The notes: generated by a model from the letters alone, not told the origin. Numbered from the stretch's first letter, positions 44,347-53,745 are shown. The stretch: 57,250 nucleotides of DNA from an uncultured Treponema sp. (GCA_947167345.1 CAMVHR010000016.1:1-57250); one strand, 5' to 3'. Translations and numbers: made by a program.

Positions 44347-45267
44347 TCAGTTTATTTTCCATTTATTTCCTTCTCGTGAAAAACGCTGTGCATTTATTTC
44401 AAGTATGCGTCCGTCTTCGCCTGTTATCTTAACCATTGAAGAACTTGGATTTACTTCCGTCACTCTGAAATTGGTATTGTCATAGTGTATTCTGACACCT
44501 TCAGACGGCATCTTCTTTCTTGCTTCCTCGTACCAGTTATGCTCATAACTTAGGCAGCAAAGAAGCCTTCCGCATTGACCGCTTATTTTCATGGAATTCA
44601 AGCTAAGGTTCTGATCCTTTGCCATGCGTATGCTTACAGACGGCAGCTTGTCATTTACTGAGTGACAGCAGAATGGTCTTCCGCATACTCCAAGACCTCC
44701 TGTAATGCGGCTTTCATCACGCACGCCTATCTGCCTTAGTTCTATCCTCATTTTAAACACAGCTACAAGGTCTTTGACAAGTTCCCTGAAATCAACTCTG
44801 TTGTCGCTTGAAAAGAAAAAGAGGACTTTTGGCTCTCCTACCAGAAAGTGAACGGAAATGAGCTTCATGTCCAGTTTGTGAGCTTCTACTTTTTCCTTGA
44901 AAGTCTTAGATGCTTCTTTTTCCTTTGCGAGCAGTTCTTCTGAATGAGATAAGTCCTTGCTGTCTGCAATGCGTATGACTTCTACAACATCGCTGGGTTT
45001 TATTCCTGTAGGAACTTCAGTTTTTCCAAGGTTCAAAGCAAGATCACTTCCGTACCTTGTAGGAATTATTACATAATCGCCTGTCTTGACTTTGATTGAT
45101 GGAGGTATTGTTGCATAAATTCCTTCGCTAGAATATTCCAGTTTTAATTTATATAAATTTTTGGGGAATATATATTCTTCGTTATCCGCATCATCTAATG
45201 TATCATCTTCAAGTTCTGCAAGATCTTCTGAATCTCTGTTTATATCCTGTTCAAATATATCTGACAT
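44347..45267 (-). CDS. ricT: PSP1-domain protein (YaaT/RicT-like)
   Basis: The 306-residue protein has an acidic N-terminal region unlike the Bacillus protein, then a PSP1 domain with conserved Cys in GLGVCGRPFCC and SGQCGRLLCCLSYE. In Bacillus, RicT (YaaT) joins RicA and RicF in a complex that binds Fe-S clusters and stimulates RNase Y maturation of mRNAs. The upstream YaaR gene on the same strand is also a Bacillus neighbour of yaaT. A weak AGGAA ribosome site precedes the ATG. It is the last gene of the bactofilin operon. Confidence 0.88.
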   Translation of the reverse strand: MSDIFEQDINRDSEDLAELEDDTLDDADNEEYIFPKNLYKLKLEYSSEGIYATIPPSIKVKTGDYVIIPTRYGSDLALNLGKTEVPTGIKPSDVVEVIRIADSKDLSHSEELLAKEKEASKTFKEKVEAHKLDMKLISVHFLVGEPKVLFFFSSDNRVDFRELVKDLVAVFKMRIELRQIGVRDESRITGGLGVCGRPFCCHSVNDKLPSVSIRMAKDQNLSLNSMKISGQCGRLLCCLSYEHNWYEEARKKMPSEGVRIHYDNTNFRVTEVNPSSSMVKITGEDGRILEINAQRFSREGNKWKIN

Positions 45268-45304
45268 ATAATTAATTCCTTTTGTATTCCTTTTATTTTA
45301 TCAA

Positions 45305-45844
45305 TTAAGTTGCCAGCAAGTCTACCAGCAATCCGTTTATTTCATCAATTCTTGCAAGCATTTTCAGAGTATCGCGATGTGATGATATGAGCCACTTTGC
45401 CATTTCATCAAGCTTCTGATTTATTATGCTCACCTGTACATACGGAGAAAGTCTCAAGTGCCTTTTTGTATTTGCACGATATTTCATTTTGTGTTTGATT
45501 TCAATATTATTTTTTACAACAAACCTCATGAACTGGCTTACTTTTTTGCGGTAATCTGTAAAATTCTGAGGTATCTGATTTGACTTAAGCGTTTCTGCCG
45601 CAATGTCCGCGGCATCCTTCAGGTATATGACAGCTTCTTCTGTTGTCATGCCTGCAATTTCTTTCGGAAATCCAGCTGATAAAAGTTCGTGTTCTTCCTG
45701 TGATTTTTGTAAAGCTGATGAAAATATTTTTGCCTTCAGCTTATCTGTCTTTCTTTTTTTCTCGGCTTTTGCAGCTTCCTGCTTTGCAGTCTGCACTGCT
45801 GCAAAGTACAGGCTTTGAGTCTGATTTACAGATTCTACTGCCAT
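45305..45844 (-). CDS. YaaR-family (DUF327) protein
   Basis: The 179-residue protein is mostly helical and basic, with a basic N-terminal coiled stretch (AEKKRKTDKLKAKI) and the YaaR pattern TDYRKKVSQFMRFVVKNN ending in RIDEINGLLVDLL. Function is unknown; in Firmicutes yaaR lies with yaaT. Here it sits 4 bases downstream of bactofilin and 37 bases upstream of the PSP1 gene on one transcript. An AAAGGT ribosome site lies about 9 bases before the ATG. Confidence 0.78.
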   Translation of the reverse strand: MAVESVNQTQSLYFAAVQTAKQEAAKAEKKRKTDKLKAKIFSSALQKSQEEHELLSAGFPKEIAGMTTEEAVIYLKDAADIAAETLKSNQIPQNFTDYRKKVSQFMRFVVKNNIEIKHKMKYRANTKRHLRLSPYVQVSIINQKLDEMAKWLISSHRDTLKMLARIDEINGLLVDLLAT

Positions 45845-45848
45845 AGGT

Positions 45849-46265
45849 TTATACCTTTACGATTTTTGATGTAACAGCCTGTGTGTTCTGCCAGTTTGAG
45901 AGAGCTTCATTATAAGAATTTTCTTCAGAAAGACAAATGCAATGCCCGTGCATTATGACATCTTCATCTGCCTGAACCTTTCGAGCCTGTATGTCTCCAA
46001 TGACGGCACTGGTTGAAAGAAGATGTACAGAATTTTGCGCATATAAATTGCCATATACAATGCCACTTATTGTCATTGACTTTGCAGTAATGTTTCCGCG
46101 GATTCTTGCGTCCTGCCCAATGGTGACATTTCCTGAACATTCCAAATTGCCTTCAAGATCCCCATCGATATGAATGTAACCGTTTATTTTAATGTTCCCT
46201 GATACGGAAGAACCTTTGCTGATTACGTTATTTATGGAAGCGTCTTCGCTATTGAATAATGCCAT
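45849..46265 (-). CDS. Bactofilin
   Basis: The 138-residue protein is a bactofilin: a short N-terminus then repeated beta-helix rungs (GNIKINGYIHIDGDLEGNL, GNVTIGQDARIRGNITAK, GIVYGNLYAQNSV). Bactofilins form filaments that place cell-wall enzymes and affect cell shape. The gene directly follows an M23 endopeptidase (4-base gap), a pairing seen in curved or helical bacteria, so a role in helical shape is plausible. No ribosome site; coupled translation is likely. Confidence 0.92.
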   Translation of the reverse strand: MALFNSEDASINNVISKGSSVSGNIKINGYIHIDGDLEGNLECSGNVTIGQDARIRGNITAKSMTISGIVYGNLYAQNSVHLLSTSAVIGDIQARKVQADEDVIMHGHCICLSEENSYNEALSNWQNTQAVTSKIVKV

Positions 46266-46269
46266 CTGA

Positions 46270-47283
46270 TTATTTTATGTTAATATATTTTGCAGGGTCT
46301 ACAACACTGGAACCTATATGAACTTCATAATGCAGGTGTGGACCTGTTGCAATACCAGTGCTTCCTATTGTTCCGATAACCTGACGCTGTGTAACCATGT
46401 CGCCCTTGTGGACTCTGATGGTTGCAAGGTGAGCATATCGTGTATAAATTCCGTGCTTGTGCTTTATGATGATATTGTTGCCGAAACTGTCATCGTAACC
46501 GACAGTTACAACCTGCCCGTTTGCAGTTGCAATGACAGGATCACCCGATCGCCATGTACTGAAATCTAAACCTTTGTGAATGTACCATTGTTGTGTAATA
46601 GGGTGTATGTTCTGACCGAAAGCCATTGAGATGTGACCGATACCATTTTTTACTGGCCAAACATTAGGAATGTCTGTGAAAAGGGTTCCCTGGTTTTTGA
46701 GCATTTCGCCGATTTCTTCCACGGGCTGTACTGCACCTTCAAGATATGCCGTAAGCTGCTTGATGTCTGATGTTTCTTTGAGGGATCCGGATGTAATGTC
46801 CTGAGTGCTGAAAAGGGAAGCCAAATCGCTGTTTTTGTTTCCAGCTCCTGTAACAGACGTGCTTTGGTTTATGCCAAGCAATGATAATGACTGGCTTAAT
46901 GATGTCTGGAATCGCTTTGCGGCCTGAAGAAGGTTGTTGTTCTCATCCCTAAGCTCGTCAAGGCTTGCAAGAGTTTCTCTGTTTTCCTTGCGGAGTCTGC
47001 TTATTTCAATGGTACTGGATATTGTCTTTTTATTAAAATAAACGAAAGAACCTGTAATTCCGGCAAGGATTACAGCTCCCATAATCATTGCGAATATGTT
47101 TGTCTGAATATTGATTACCTTGCTGTTTGCATGAGGTACAATCATTATTGTGATTTTTTCATCAAAAAGCCCGATAAGTTTCTTGCAGCCTGTCCCTATG
47201 ACAGAAAAAAAACTTCCTAGTCCATGAAGTATATGTGAAACAAAGTTTTTTTCAAACTTTTTATATCTGCGTGAGCGAGCCAA
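46270..47283 (-). CDS. Membrane-anchored M23 (LytM) peptidoglycan endopeptidase
   Basis: The 337-residue protein has a transmembrane helix near residue 70-87, a coiled coil (ISRLRKENRETLASLDEL), and a C-terminal LytM domain with HKGLDFS, GIYTRYAHL and GPHLHYEV holding the zinc ligands. It would cut peptide crosslinks in the wall, or act as scaffold. It starts with TTG at 47283 after AAGGAG, a good ribosome site. It leads the operon with bactofilin, YaaR and PSP1. Confidence 0.93.
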   Translation of the reverse strand: MARSRRYKKFEKNFVSHILHGLGSFFSVIGTGCKKLIGLFDEKITIMIVPHANSKVINIQTNIFAMIMGAVILAGITGSFVYFNKKTISSTIEISRLRKENRETLASLDELRDENNNLLQAAKRFQTSLSQSLSLLGINQSTSVTGAGNKNSDLASLFSTQDITSGSLKETSDIKQLTAYLEGAVQPVEEIGEMLKNQGTLFTDIPNVWPVKNGIGHISMAFGQNIHPITQQWYIHKGLDFSTWRSGDPVIATANGQVVTVGYDDSFGNNIIIKHKHGIYTRYAHLATIRVHKGDMVTQRQVIGTIGSTGIATGPHLHYEVHIGSSVVDPAKYINIK

Positions 47284-47322
47284 AAGAAACTCCTTAAAAC
47301 CAGTATCAAAAATCCTTTTGCT

Positions 47323-47351
47323 ACTATATCATAGTATACATTGAATGTCAA
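47323..47351 (-). promoter_or_regulatory. Promoter of the M23-bactofilin operon
   Basis: On the minus strand, TTGACA (47346-47351), a 17-base spacer and TATAGT (47323-47328). The leader of about 33 bases contains AAGGAG, in contrast with the leaderless promoters elsewhere in the window. Confidence 0.6.
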
Positions 47352-47366
47352 TTTTTCAAAATAAAG

Positions 47367-47395
47367 TTGACTAGTAAGTTTTGGTATGTTATTAT
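47367..47395 (+). promoter_or_regulatory. Promoter of tatD-dus
   Basis: TTGACT (47367-47372), a 17-base spacer and TATTAT (47390-47395). The leader of about 57 bases contains a 7-bp inverted repeat (AGAATAG and CTATTCT) and an AAGGA ribosome site. Confidence 0.5.
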
Positions 47396-47458
47396 TATCG
47401 GGAGAATAGAAAAAAAAGTTAGCTATTCTGTTGTACTACTCGATTTTAAGGAAAAGCC

Positions 47459-48244
47459 ATGCAATTTTTTGATACTCACGCCCATATAGGGTTGATTTGT
47501 GATGACCCTATAGAACAGATACGTATTATTCAGAAAGCTAAACATGCAGGTGTGAACCGCATCATTAGCATAAACAACAGCCTGCATGATTTTAAAAAAG
47601 AATATACAGTTTTGAAATCACAGAAAGAAATATATCATGCTGTTGGTGTCGGTCCTTCGGAAGTTATGGCTCCTGGCGCAGACTGGATCAAGACCATTGA
47701 AGAAAGCGTAAAGCTTCCTAATGTCGTAGCCATTGGCGAAACAGGACTGGATTATTTAAAGCAGTATGGTGATAAAAAAAGTCAGATAGAACTTTTTATC
47801 ACTCAGCTTGAACTTGCTCAGAAGTTCAACCTGCCCGTCATCATTCACAACCGTGATGCAGGAAAAGATATTTTTGAAATCCTAAAAGACCGCATTCCGT
47901 CAAAAGGCGCTGTATTTCATTGTTACAGTGAGAATGCTTCCTATGCGAAAAGTTGTCTTGACGCTGGATTCGACGTGTATTTTTCTTTTGCCGGAAACCT
48001 TACATATAGGAATGCACGGAATCTTCACGAGACTGTTCTTAATATACCTCTTGACAGGATTCTTATTGAAACGGAAAGTCCTTTCATGATTCCTGCAGAA
48101 TATCGTGAGAAAAAGCGCACGATGCCGGCATATCTTCCTGCTACTGCAAAATTCCTGGCAGAAATGCTTGAAATGGATTTGGAAAAACTTAGTGCACAGT
48201 TGTGGAAGAATAGCTGTAAGATATTTGGTCTTGCGGAAGAATAA
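47459..48244 (+). CDS. tatD: TatD-family metal-dependent hydrolase
   Basis: The 261-residue protein has TatD motifs: FDTHAHIG with metal-binding His, GETGLDY, PVIIHNRDA, FHCYSENA and ILIETESPF. TatD enzymes are 3' to 5' DNA/RNA exonucleases and may trim damaged nucleic acid. An AAGGA ribosome site is present. The stop overlaps the next start (TAATG), so the dihydrouridine synthase is translationally coupled. Confidence 0.93.
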   Translation: MQFFDTHAHIGLICDDPIEQIRIIQKAKHAGVNRIISINNSLHDFKKEYTVLKSQKEIYHAVGVGPSEVMAPGADWIKTIEESVKLPNVVAIGETGLDYLKQYGDKKSQIELFITQLELAQKFNLPVIIHNRDAGKDIFEILKDRIPSKGAVFHCYSENASYAKSCLDAGFDVYFSFAGNLTYRNARNLHETVLNIPLDRILIETESPFMIPAEYREKKRTMPAYLPATAKFLAEMLEMDLEKLSAQLWKNSCKIFGLAEE

Positions 48245-49227
48245 TGGATTTTTATCATCCTGTATCAATCGGTGGTCTCTCATTAGACGGAAATCTGTTC
48301 CTTGCGCCTATTGCGGGTTACAGTGATAGAGCTTTCCGTTCTTTGTGCATAGAATGTGGTGCTTCGTTCTGCACCACGGAGATGGTTTCTGCGGAAGCCC
48401 TTACCCGCGGTTCTGAAAAAACAGAAGCCCTCATGGCTCGTTCTCCTGTTGAAAAAGAATATGCCGTGCAGATTTTCGGCGGTAACGCAGATGTAATGGC
48501 AAGGGCAGTTCCTCTGGTTCTTGAACAGACTCATTGTAGCGTGATTGACATTAATGCCGGATGTCCTGTTCCAAAAATAGTAAAGTCTGGAGCTGGAAGC
48601 ATGCTGACAAAAGAACCTGACAGGCTTTATGCCATTGTAAAGGCCGTGAAAGATGCCGCAGGAGTTGTTCCTGTAACTGTAAAGATACGAAGTGGATGGG
48701 ATGCCCAGCATTTGACATGGAAAGAAGCGGCAGAGGCTGCTTTGAGTGCGGGAGTGGATGGCATTACAATTCATGCAAGGACTCGTGCCCAAGGCTATGA
48801 GGGAAAGGCTGATTGGGAAATTCAGCGCAAGCTTGTTGAATACGTGAACGGAAAAATCCCAGTTTTCGGAAGCGGAGATGCACATACTCCAGAGACAGCA
48901 AAAAAGATGCTGGAAGAAACAGGCGTGGATGGAGTAATGTTTGCACGCGGAGCTATGGGGGATCCTTTTTTGTTTACTCGTACAAAACAATATTTGCTAG
49001 AAGGAAGCTATCAGGAAGAAAGCGTGAAGGAACGTCTGCTTGCAGGATTCAGGGAACTTGACATGAATATTGATGATAAGGGCGAAAAGCAGGCCTGCCT
49101 TCAGATGAGGAAAAAATTCTGTGCCTACAGTTCTGGAATACGTGGAGGGGCGAAACTCCGCCTGAAAGTCGTAAATGCTTGTACAAAAGAGGATTATCAG
49201 TCTATTTTTAATTCCTACCTTGTCTAA
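48244..49227 (+). CDS. dusB: tRNA-dihydrouridine synthase, DusB type
   Basis: The 327-residue FMN enzyme has LAPIAGYSDRAFRSL, DINAGCPVPKIVKSGAGSML, a catalytic-Cys region (GCP), TIHARTRAQ and FARGAMGDPFLF. It reduces specific tRNA uridines. The start is coupled to tatD by a one-base overlap. Its stop region overlaps the -35 box of the next gene's promoter. Confidence 0.94.
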   Translation: MDFYHPVSIGGLSLDGNLFLAPIAGYSDRAFRSLCIECGASFCTTEMVSAEALTRGSEKTEALMARSPVEKEYAVQIFGGNADVMARAVPLVLEQTHCSVIDINAGCPVPKIVKSGAGSMLTKEPDRLYAIVKAVKDAAGVVPVTVKIRSGWDAQHLTWKEAAEAALSAGVDGITIHARTRAQGYEGKADWEIQRKLVEYVNGKIPVFGSGDAHTPETAKKMLEETGVDGVMFARGAMGDPFLFTRTKQYLLEGSYQEESVKERLLAGFRELDMNIDDKGEKQACLQMRKKFCAYSSGIRGGAKLRLKVVNACTKEDYQSIFNSYLV

Positions 49228-49248
49228 ATAGCTTTTATAGCCTATAAT
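49220..49248 (+). promoter_or_regulatory. Promoter of DUF5312-like gene, leaderless layout
   Basis: TTGTCT (49220-49225), a 17-base spacer and a consensus TATAAT (49243-49248), then 5 bases to the ATG at 49254. The -35 box overlaps the dus stop codon. Confidence 0.65.
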
Positions 49249-49253
49249 AAGAT

Positions 49254-50834
49254 ATGCAAATTTTTCAGAGTATAGTAGATGTTCTGCAAGAAATATTTAT
49301 GCCAACCTCGCCGGAAGTAAAAAAACGTGTTGCATTGCGCAAAATTGAGAATGAACTGAAATCTTTTACTCCCTGCATTTATAAAAATGATATGTTGCAG
49401 GCTAATTTTGCAGAATCTTTAAGGGTATTGTTTAACAGCACGAAACCTTTGCTGGATTTGCTTTCGGAGACATTGTGCAGTGAAGATCTTGAAAGGAATC
49501 ATCATTTTGTTGAGCAGCTTATTATGACTGGTTTTTCTGCAGATTCCCAAAAGATTATAGAATCCCTTTCGTATGAAAACCGCAAGGAAGCGGCATCTAA
49601 GGCAGAATCCCTCAGCCGTCATTTTGAGAGAGAGAGGGTAAGGCTTGAAAAAGTCCTTGTAGAGTTAAAATCATCACAGTTTTCAAAAATCGATAAAGTA
49701 ATAGATAACCTTATGCAGGTGAATGATATATGCCATTTTAATTACATGTCATCACTCCGGTTGTTTGACCCTGATTTTTCATCTGCACCGAATTACCTTC
49801 CTAAATTCTCAGCAATACCTCTTGATTTGATGGAAAATTCCCTTCAGGATTTGTATTTTGTTATGGCAGATCTTGATATAAACAAATCAACAAGTAATGC
49901 AATATGTGCCCTTAATCAGCTTCATAACGGAAATAAGATTGACCGCACAAAAGAAATGGAGCTGGATTCCTGCCTTAAGAAAATTCAGGGAGCTGTAAAA
50001 ACAGTATTAAAGACAGACCTTCTGAAAGGTCTGGTAAGGCTTGCCAAAGGAAATCCTGAGCTTGAACCTGAGCGCGTACAGTATAAGGGTGGAGAGCGTG
50101 CCCGTTATGGGGAATTCCTTGAAAACCGTTTTGTTATTGATGAAGGACGCCTGAAAAATGAGCTTCAGAATGAAACTATAGGTAATGAGGTAAAGGCATT
50201 GTTTGCCGGTAAGACATTGGAAACTCTCAAAGGCTATAATAATGAACTTAATAACACTCTCAAGCAGAGTACTCCGTGTTCATTTTTCTGGATACTTCCA
50301 ATGCAGGTTCTTAAGTCGTTCCTTGTTAACTATTATAAAGACAAGGTTCAGTCCCTTCTAAATGATATTGCAATTGAGGGATTTTTCAATCAGCCTGAGT
50401 ATAAATCGGATTTTGCGGAAGAGGTTTATGCCGTTAATGACGGACTGTCTCATGTAGAGGCGTTTGAGCATCAGTTTGAGACTTCCTGCCTTTATGATGA
50501 AAATCTTATTCTTGGCTTTGTCAGGGACAGTCACCGCGATGCAGCCTTTATTGGAAAATTAAAGAGTCTCGTAGATAAAATTGAAAAAGAAGCAAAGATG
50601 ATTGTTCAGAAAGAAGCCATGAACATATTTAAATTGTATGATAAGGTTTCTGAAATTGTTGTTGAGGCAAAAAAACCGACTTCGGATGCAATTACTAACC
50701 TGAAGGTTCTTACGATGTCTACACGAAACAGGGAAAAATTTGATTTTCTTGATACAAGCATAGGTCAGTGGAAACTTTTCCTTGATATAATGAAAGATTA
50801 CGTTACGCTGAGTAAGGGGGATAAAAAGAAATAA
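49254..50834 (+). CDS. Uncharacterised spirochaetal protein (DUF5312-like)
   Basis: The 526-residue protein is largely helical and charged, with no signal peptide and no catalytic motif. It resembles a family found in spirochaetes that I recall as DUF5312; the match is from general character and is uncertain. It is the first gene of an operon with a GAF-GGDEF cyclase, to which it is coupled by a TAATG overlap. A cytoplasmic partner of the cyclase is possible. The message appears leaderless. Confidence 0.65.
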   Translation: MQIFQSIVDVLQEIFMPTSPEVKKRVALRKIENELKSFTPCIYKNDMLQANFAESLRVLFNSTKPLLDLLSETLCSEDLERNHHFVEQLIMTGFSADSQKIIESLSYENRKEAASKAESLSRHFERERVRLEKVLVELKSSQFSKIDKVIDNLMQVNDICHFNYMSSLRLFDPDFSSAPNYLPKFSAIPLDLMENSLQDLYFVMADLDINKSTSNAICALNQLHNGNKIDRTKEMELDSCLKKIQGAVKTVLKTDLLKGLVRLAKGNPELEPERVQYKGGERARYGEFLENRFVIDEGRLKNELQNETIGNEVKALFAGKTLETLKGYNNELNNTLKQSTPCSFFWILPMQVLKSFLVNYYKDKVQSLLNDIAIEGFFNQPEYKSDFAEEVYAVNDGLSHVEAFEHQFETSCLYDENLILGFVRDSHRDAAFIGKLKSLVDKIEKEAKMIVQKEAMNIFKLYDKVSEIVVEAKKPTSDAITNLKVLTMSTRNREKFDFLDTSIGQWKLFLDIMKDYVTLSKGDKKK

Positions 50835-51925
50835 TGGGTGAAGATTCTGGCGGTTTGTCAAAACTTGACTATGAAAAACAGATTTATGATCTCAACCAGA
50901 CACTTCTTTTGTTCCGCTCCTTATCTTCTACCTTTGAACTGTCAAAACTTATAGAGTCCATTCTTTACACAACAATGGCTCAGATGAGAGTGACAGGAGC
51001 AGGAATGTTTATTCTTGATCCAATCCATGACAACGCATATAACATGGACGATTACTACATCAATTTTGAGCCGAATCCCATCATTTATTATTCAATACCA
51101 AGAAATTCAATACTTATTGAAAAGATGGAATCGACTCCCCGTGCCTATTCCTTGCAGGAAATAAAAGCTATGATTCCTGGGTCAAAGGAACTGCGAATCT
51201 TGGACTCTCTGAATCCAACATTATTAATTCCTTTTGTTACAAAGAAAAAAATGAATGGGCTCCTTTTTTTGGGAGAACATTTGGAATTTGGAAGAGAGTA
51301 TTCTGATTATGACAAGAAGCAGATTGCAGACATCGCTTCTATTGCAGCCATCACCGTTAACAATGCATCTCTGCTGGAAATTTCTTCCACTGATATGACC
51401 ACGCACCTTAAATTCAAATATTACTTTTTCAACGTGCTTTCGGACAGGCTTGAAGAAGCCCTTTCCAGTGACGTTCCTTTGAGCGTATTGATGTTTGACA
51501 TTGATTTCTTTAAATCAGTAAATGATTCTTTTGGACATGCGTGTGGGGACTATATATTGGAAGAAGTCGCACATGTCATAAAAAAGAGCATACGCTCCAG
51601 AGATTTGGCATCCAGATACGGTGGTGAAGAATTTACCATCATGCTCAATAAAACCACTGCAGAAAATGCCATAAAGGTTGCCGAACGTATCCGCCGTAAT
51701 ATTGAGCAGTATGATTTTTCGTATAACAGCAAGCACCTGCGCATTACAATGTCTGGTGGCGTTACAACCTTTTCATCTGTTAAAAATCCTGCAAAAAGTG
51801 CAAACATACTTGTTGATCAGGCTGACAGGGCATTATATTTTTCTAAAGAGCATGGACGCAACTGCATTACGTTTGCCGATGATGCGATGCTTGCCAGCAT
51901 AGAACATCACAAAGAAGGATCTTGA
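50834..51925 (+). CDS. Diguanylate cyclase with N-terminal GAF domain
   Basis: The 363-residue protein has a GAF-like sensor (about 15-190) and a GGDEF domain with the active-site SRYGGEEF and an intact I-site RSRD five residues before it. The enzyme should make c-di-GMP from two GTP and be inhibited by its product. No transmembrane segment. It is coupled to the upstream gene (TAATG) and followed at once by a rhomboid protease. c-di-GMP controls motility and attachment in other Treponema. Confidence 0.93.
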   Translation: MGEDSGGLSKLDYEKQIYDLNQTLLLFRSLSSTFELSKLIESILYTTMAQMRVTGAGMFILDPIHDNAYNMDDYYINFEPNPIIYYSIPRNSILIEKMESTPRAYSLQEIKAMIPGSKELRILDSLNPTLLIPFVTKKKMNGLLFLGEHLEFGREYSDYDKKQIADIASIAAITVNNASLLEISSTDMTTHLKFKYYFFNVLSDRLEEALSSDVPLSVLMFDIDFFKSVNDSFGHACGDYILEEVAHVIKKSIRSRDLASRYGGEEFTIMLNKTTAENAIKVAERIRRNIEQYDFSYNSKHLRITMSGGVTTFSSVKNPAKSANILVDQADRALYFSKEHGRNCITFADDAMLASIEHHKEGS

Positions 51926-51926
51926 A

Positions 51927-52559
51927 TTGAATCTTATAAGAAAGCCGTTTAGGTATTCATTTTTTAATGCGACATTTGTAATTATTGCTGCAAACATAGT
52001 TGTTTTTCTAGCTGTAAACATATTCCCCGGATTATATCCACGTCTCGGACTCAGCGTCATTAACTGTGTGGGGCGCGGTTTTTGGTGGCAGCCGGTTACA
52101 TATATGTTTGTGCATTCAGGATTTACTCACATACTGCTGAACATGTTTGGAATTTTTATGTTCGGACTACAGGTTGAGCGTGCAATTGGCTCAAAAGAGT
52201 TTCTTCTGTTTTATTTTCTTTGCGGCATTCTTGACGGTGTGATTTCCCTTGCACTCTACTTTTTTTCGGGCTATTACTATGTAAATCTTGTCGGTGCCAG
52301 CGGTGCACTGTATTCAATACTCCTTATTTTTGCAGTACTTTTTCCGAAAAGTATAATAGGTGTTTACGGTATAATTCCAGTTCCTGCTCCGTTACTTGTA
52401 TTAGGGTACGCGGTTATAGAATTGGGAAGTCATTTCCGTGGCGGCAGCAATGTTGCGCATCTCACTCATTTGACGGGATTTGCAATTGCGTGGCTGTATC
52501 TTATTGTACGAATGGGTTTGCATCCCATTAAAATATGGAAAAATGCATGGTTCGATTAG
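51927..52559 (+). CDS. Rhomboid-family intramembrane serine protease
   Basis: The 210-residue protein has about six hydrophobic segments. Catalytic features are HSGFTHILLNM in the second segment, the Ser in GASGALYSIL, and the His in VAHLTHLTGFAIAW. Rhomboids cut transmembrane segments of substrate proteins. The start is TTG at 51927 after AAGAAGGA, a good ribosome site, one base after the cyclase stop. Substrate is unknown; the adjoining secreted proteins are candidates by position only. Confidence 0.92.
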   Translation: MNLIRKPFRYSFFNATFVIIAANIVVFLAVNIFPGLYPRLGLSVINCVGRGFWWQPVTYMFVHSGFTHILLNMFGIFMFGLQVERAIGSKEFLLFYFLCGILDGVISLALYFFSGYYYVNLVGASGALYSILLIFAVLFPKSIIGVYGIIPVPAPLLVLGYAVIELGSHFRGGSNVAHLTHLTGFAIAWLYLIVRMGLHPIKIWKNAWFD

Positions 52560-53281
52560 TCCGCATAAAAAAAATAATACTTTTTCTGCTTATATTTTTT
52601 TCAGCTTCAGTTCTTTTTGCACAGGTTCCGTCTCAGAAAGAACAGCTGCGCGTCCAAATTTGGTCTGAAATGGACGCATTTCCAGGCGACCTCGATGAAA
52701 ATGTCGGTGACGGCTCTGCCGTCCAAAAAGTTCCTAAAGTTTCAAGCTCAGGCATGTATGATTTCGCCGTGGCAAGGGCAAAGAAAATAGCCCCTTTTTT
52801 GCTGTCTGGAATGATTTCAGGCTGGACGTTTGATTATGTGCCCTATGACAAAACTCGTAGAATTTCAGAAGAATTTGAATTTCAAGAAGTTATACCTTAC
52901 AGTGGCAATGTAAATCCCATTACATATAAAAATCCTGTTGTTGAAGACGACAGGCTATTGTGTTGGGCATATTGCGACAGGACTGAATCCCAGCAGCTTG
53001 CTTACCGCAGGTGGAATGCCATTGCACATCCTAAAGTGCACGGCATCGGCAAGTCTTCCGTAGCAAACGGTTTTGAGGGAATAAAGGAAGCCTGTTCCCA
53101 GGCTATGAAAAACGCAGTACGTGAATATTGGAGAATTTACATAAAAAATAAACCAAAAGAAATTTACGGGATGTTGTTACTTATTGGGGAACCGAGAGTT
53201 TATATTAGTGAAGGTCAGTATGTAGCAGACCTTGAATTTTTTATGGAAACTGATAAAATAGTTAAGTATACTTATTACTGA
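52547..53281 (+). CDS. Secreted protein of unknown family
   Basis: A 244-residue product with signal peptide (IILFLLIFFSASVLFAQ) and a mature domain of about 220 residues with two GWTFDYVPYD and GNVNPITYKNP segments and no recognised motif. The start at 52547 has GGAA about 8 bases upstream; an ATG at 52535 is also possible. It overlaps the end of the rhomboid gene by 13 bases and is followed by another secreted protein, so the three form an operon. Confidence 0.65.
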   Translation: MVRLVRIKKIILFLLIFFSASVLFAQVPSQKEQLRVQIWSEMDAFPGDLDENVGDGSAVQKVPKVSSSGMYDFAVARAKKIAPFLLSGMISGWTFDYVPYDKTRRISEEFEFQEVIPYSGNVNPITYKNPVVEDDRLLCWAYCDRTESQQLAYRRWNAIAHPKVHGIGKSSVANGFEGIKEACSQAMKNAVREYWRIYIKNKPKEIYGMLLLIGEPRVYISEGQYVADLEFFMETDKIVKYTYY

Positions 53282-53302
53282 CTATATTTATAGGAGGACA
53301 CT

Positions 53303-53728
53303 ATGAAGAAGATAATTGCTTTGTTGGCAGCTGCATTTGTATCAGCAGCAACATTGGTATGTGCTCAGACAGCTGGAGATCCTACTCGGCAGGGTGCAGA
53401 CAGCTACGCAGACCGCACAACAACTACAATTACAATCGAGGACAAGTATGCAGATTTGCATCCTACAGCTTCAGATGTAAAAATGTGGCTTGACTACACA
53501 CCTCTTACAGGTGAAGTTCGTTTTTACTATGAATGTCTTACTGCCAACTATGAAGTTGGAGAAGCAATGAATACTGCTATGGGCGTGTTCCAGGATTTTG
53601 CTGCAGAACATGGTTACAAGCACTATTACTACAAGGCTAAGGACAAGACAAAGTATTACAAGGATGAATCTTCTGGCATAAAGCTCAGAAAGGCATGCTA
53701 CAATTCATACGTATATTTTAAGAAATAA
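53303..53728 (+). CDS. Small secreted protein, unknown
   Basis: The 141-residue protein has a signal peptide (IIALLAAAFVSAATLVCAQ) and a Tyr/Lys-rich mature part with no recognised motif. A strong AGGAGGACACT ribosome site precedes the ATG, stronger than that of any gene upstream in the operon, so high expression is likely. A terminator follows. Possibly periplasmic. Confidence 0.7.
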   Translation: MKKIIALLAAAFVSAATLVCAQTAGDPTRQGADSYADRTTTTITIEDKYADLHPTASDVKMWLDYTPLTGEVRFYYECLTANYEVGEAMNTAMGVFQDFAAEHGYKHYYYKAKDKTKYYKDESSGIKLRKACYNSYVYFKK

Positions 53729-53745
53729 GTCGTTGTAATGCTGGC

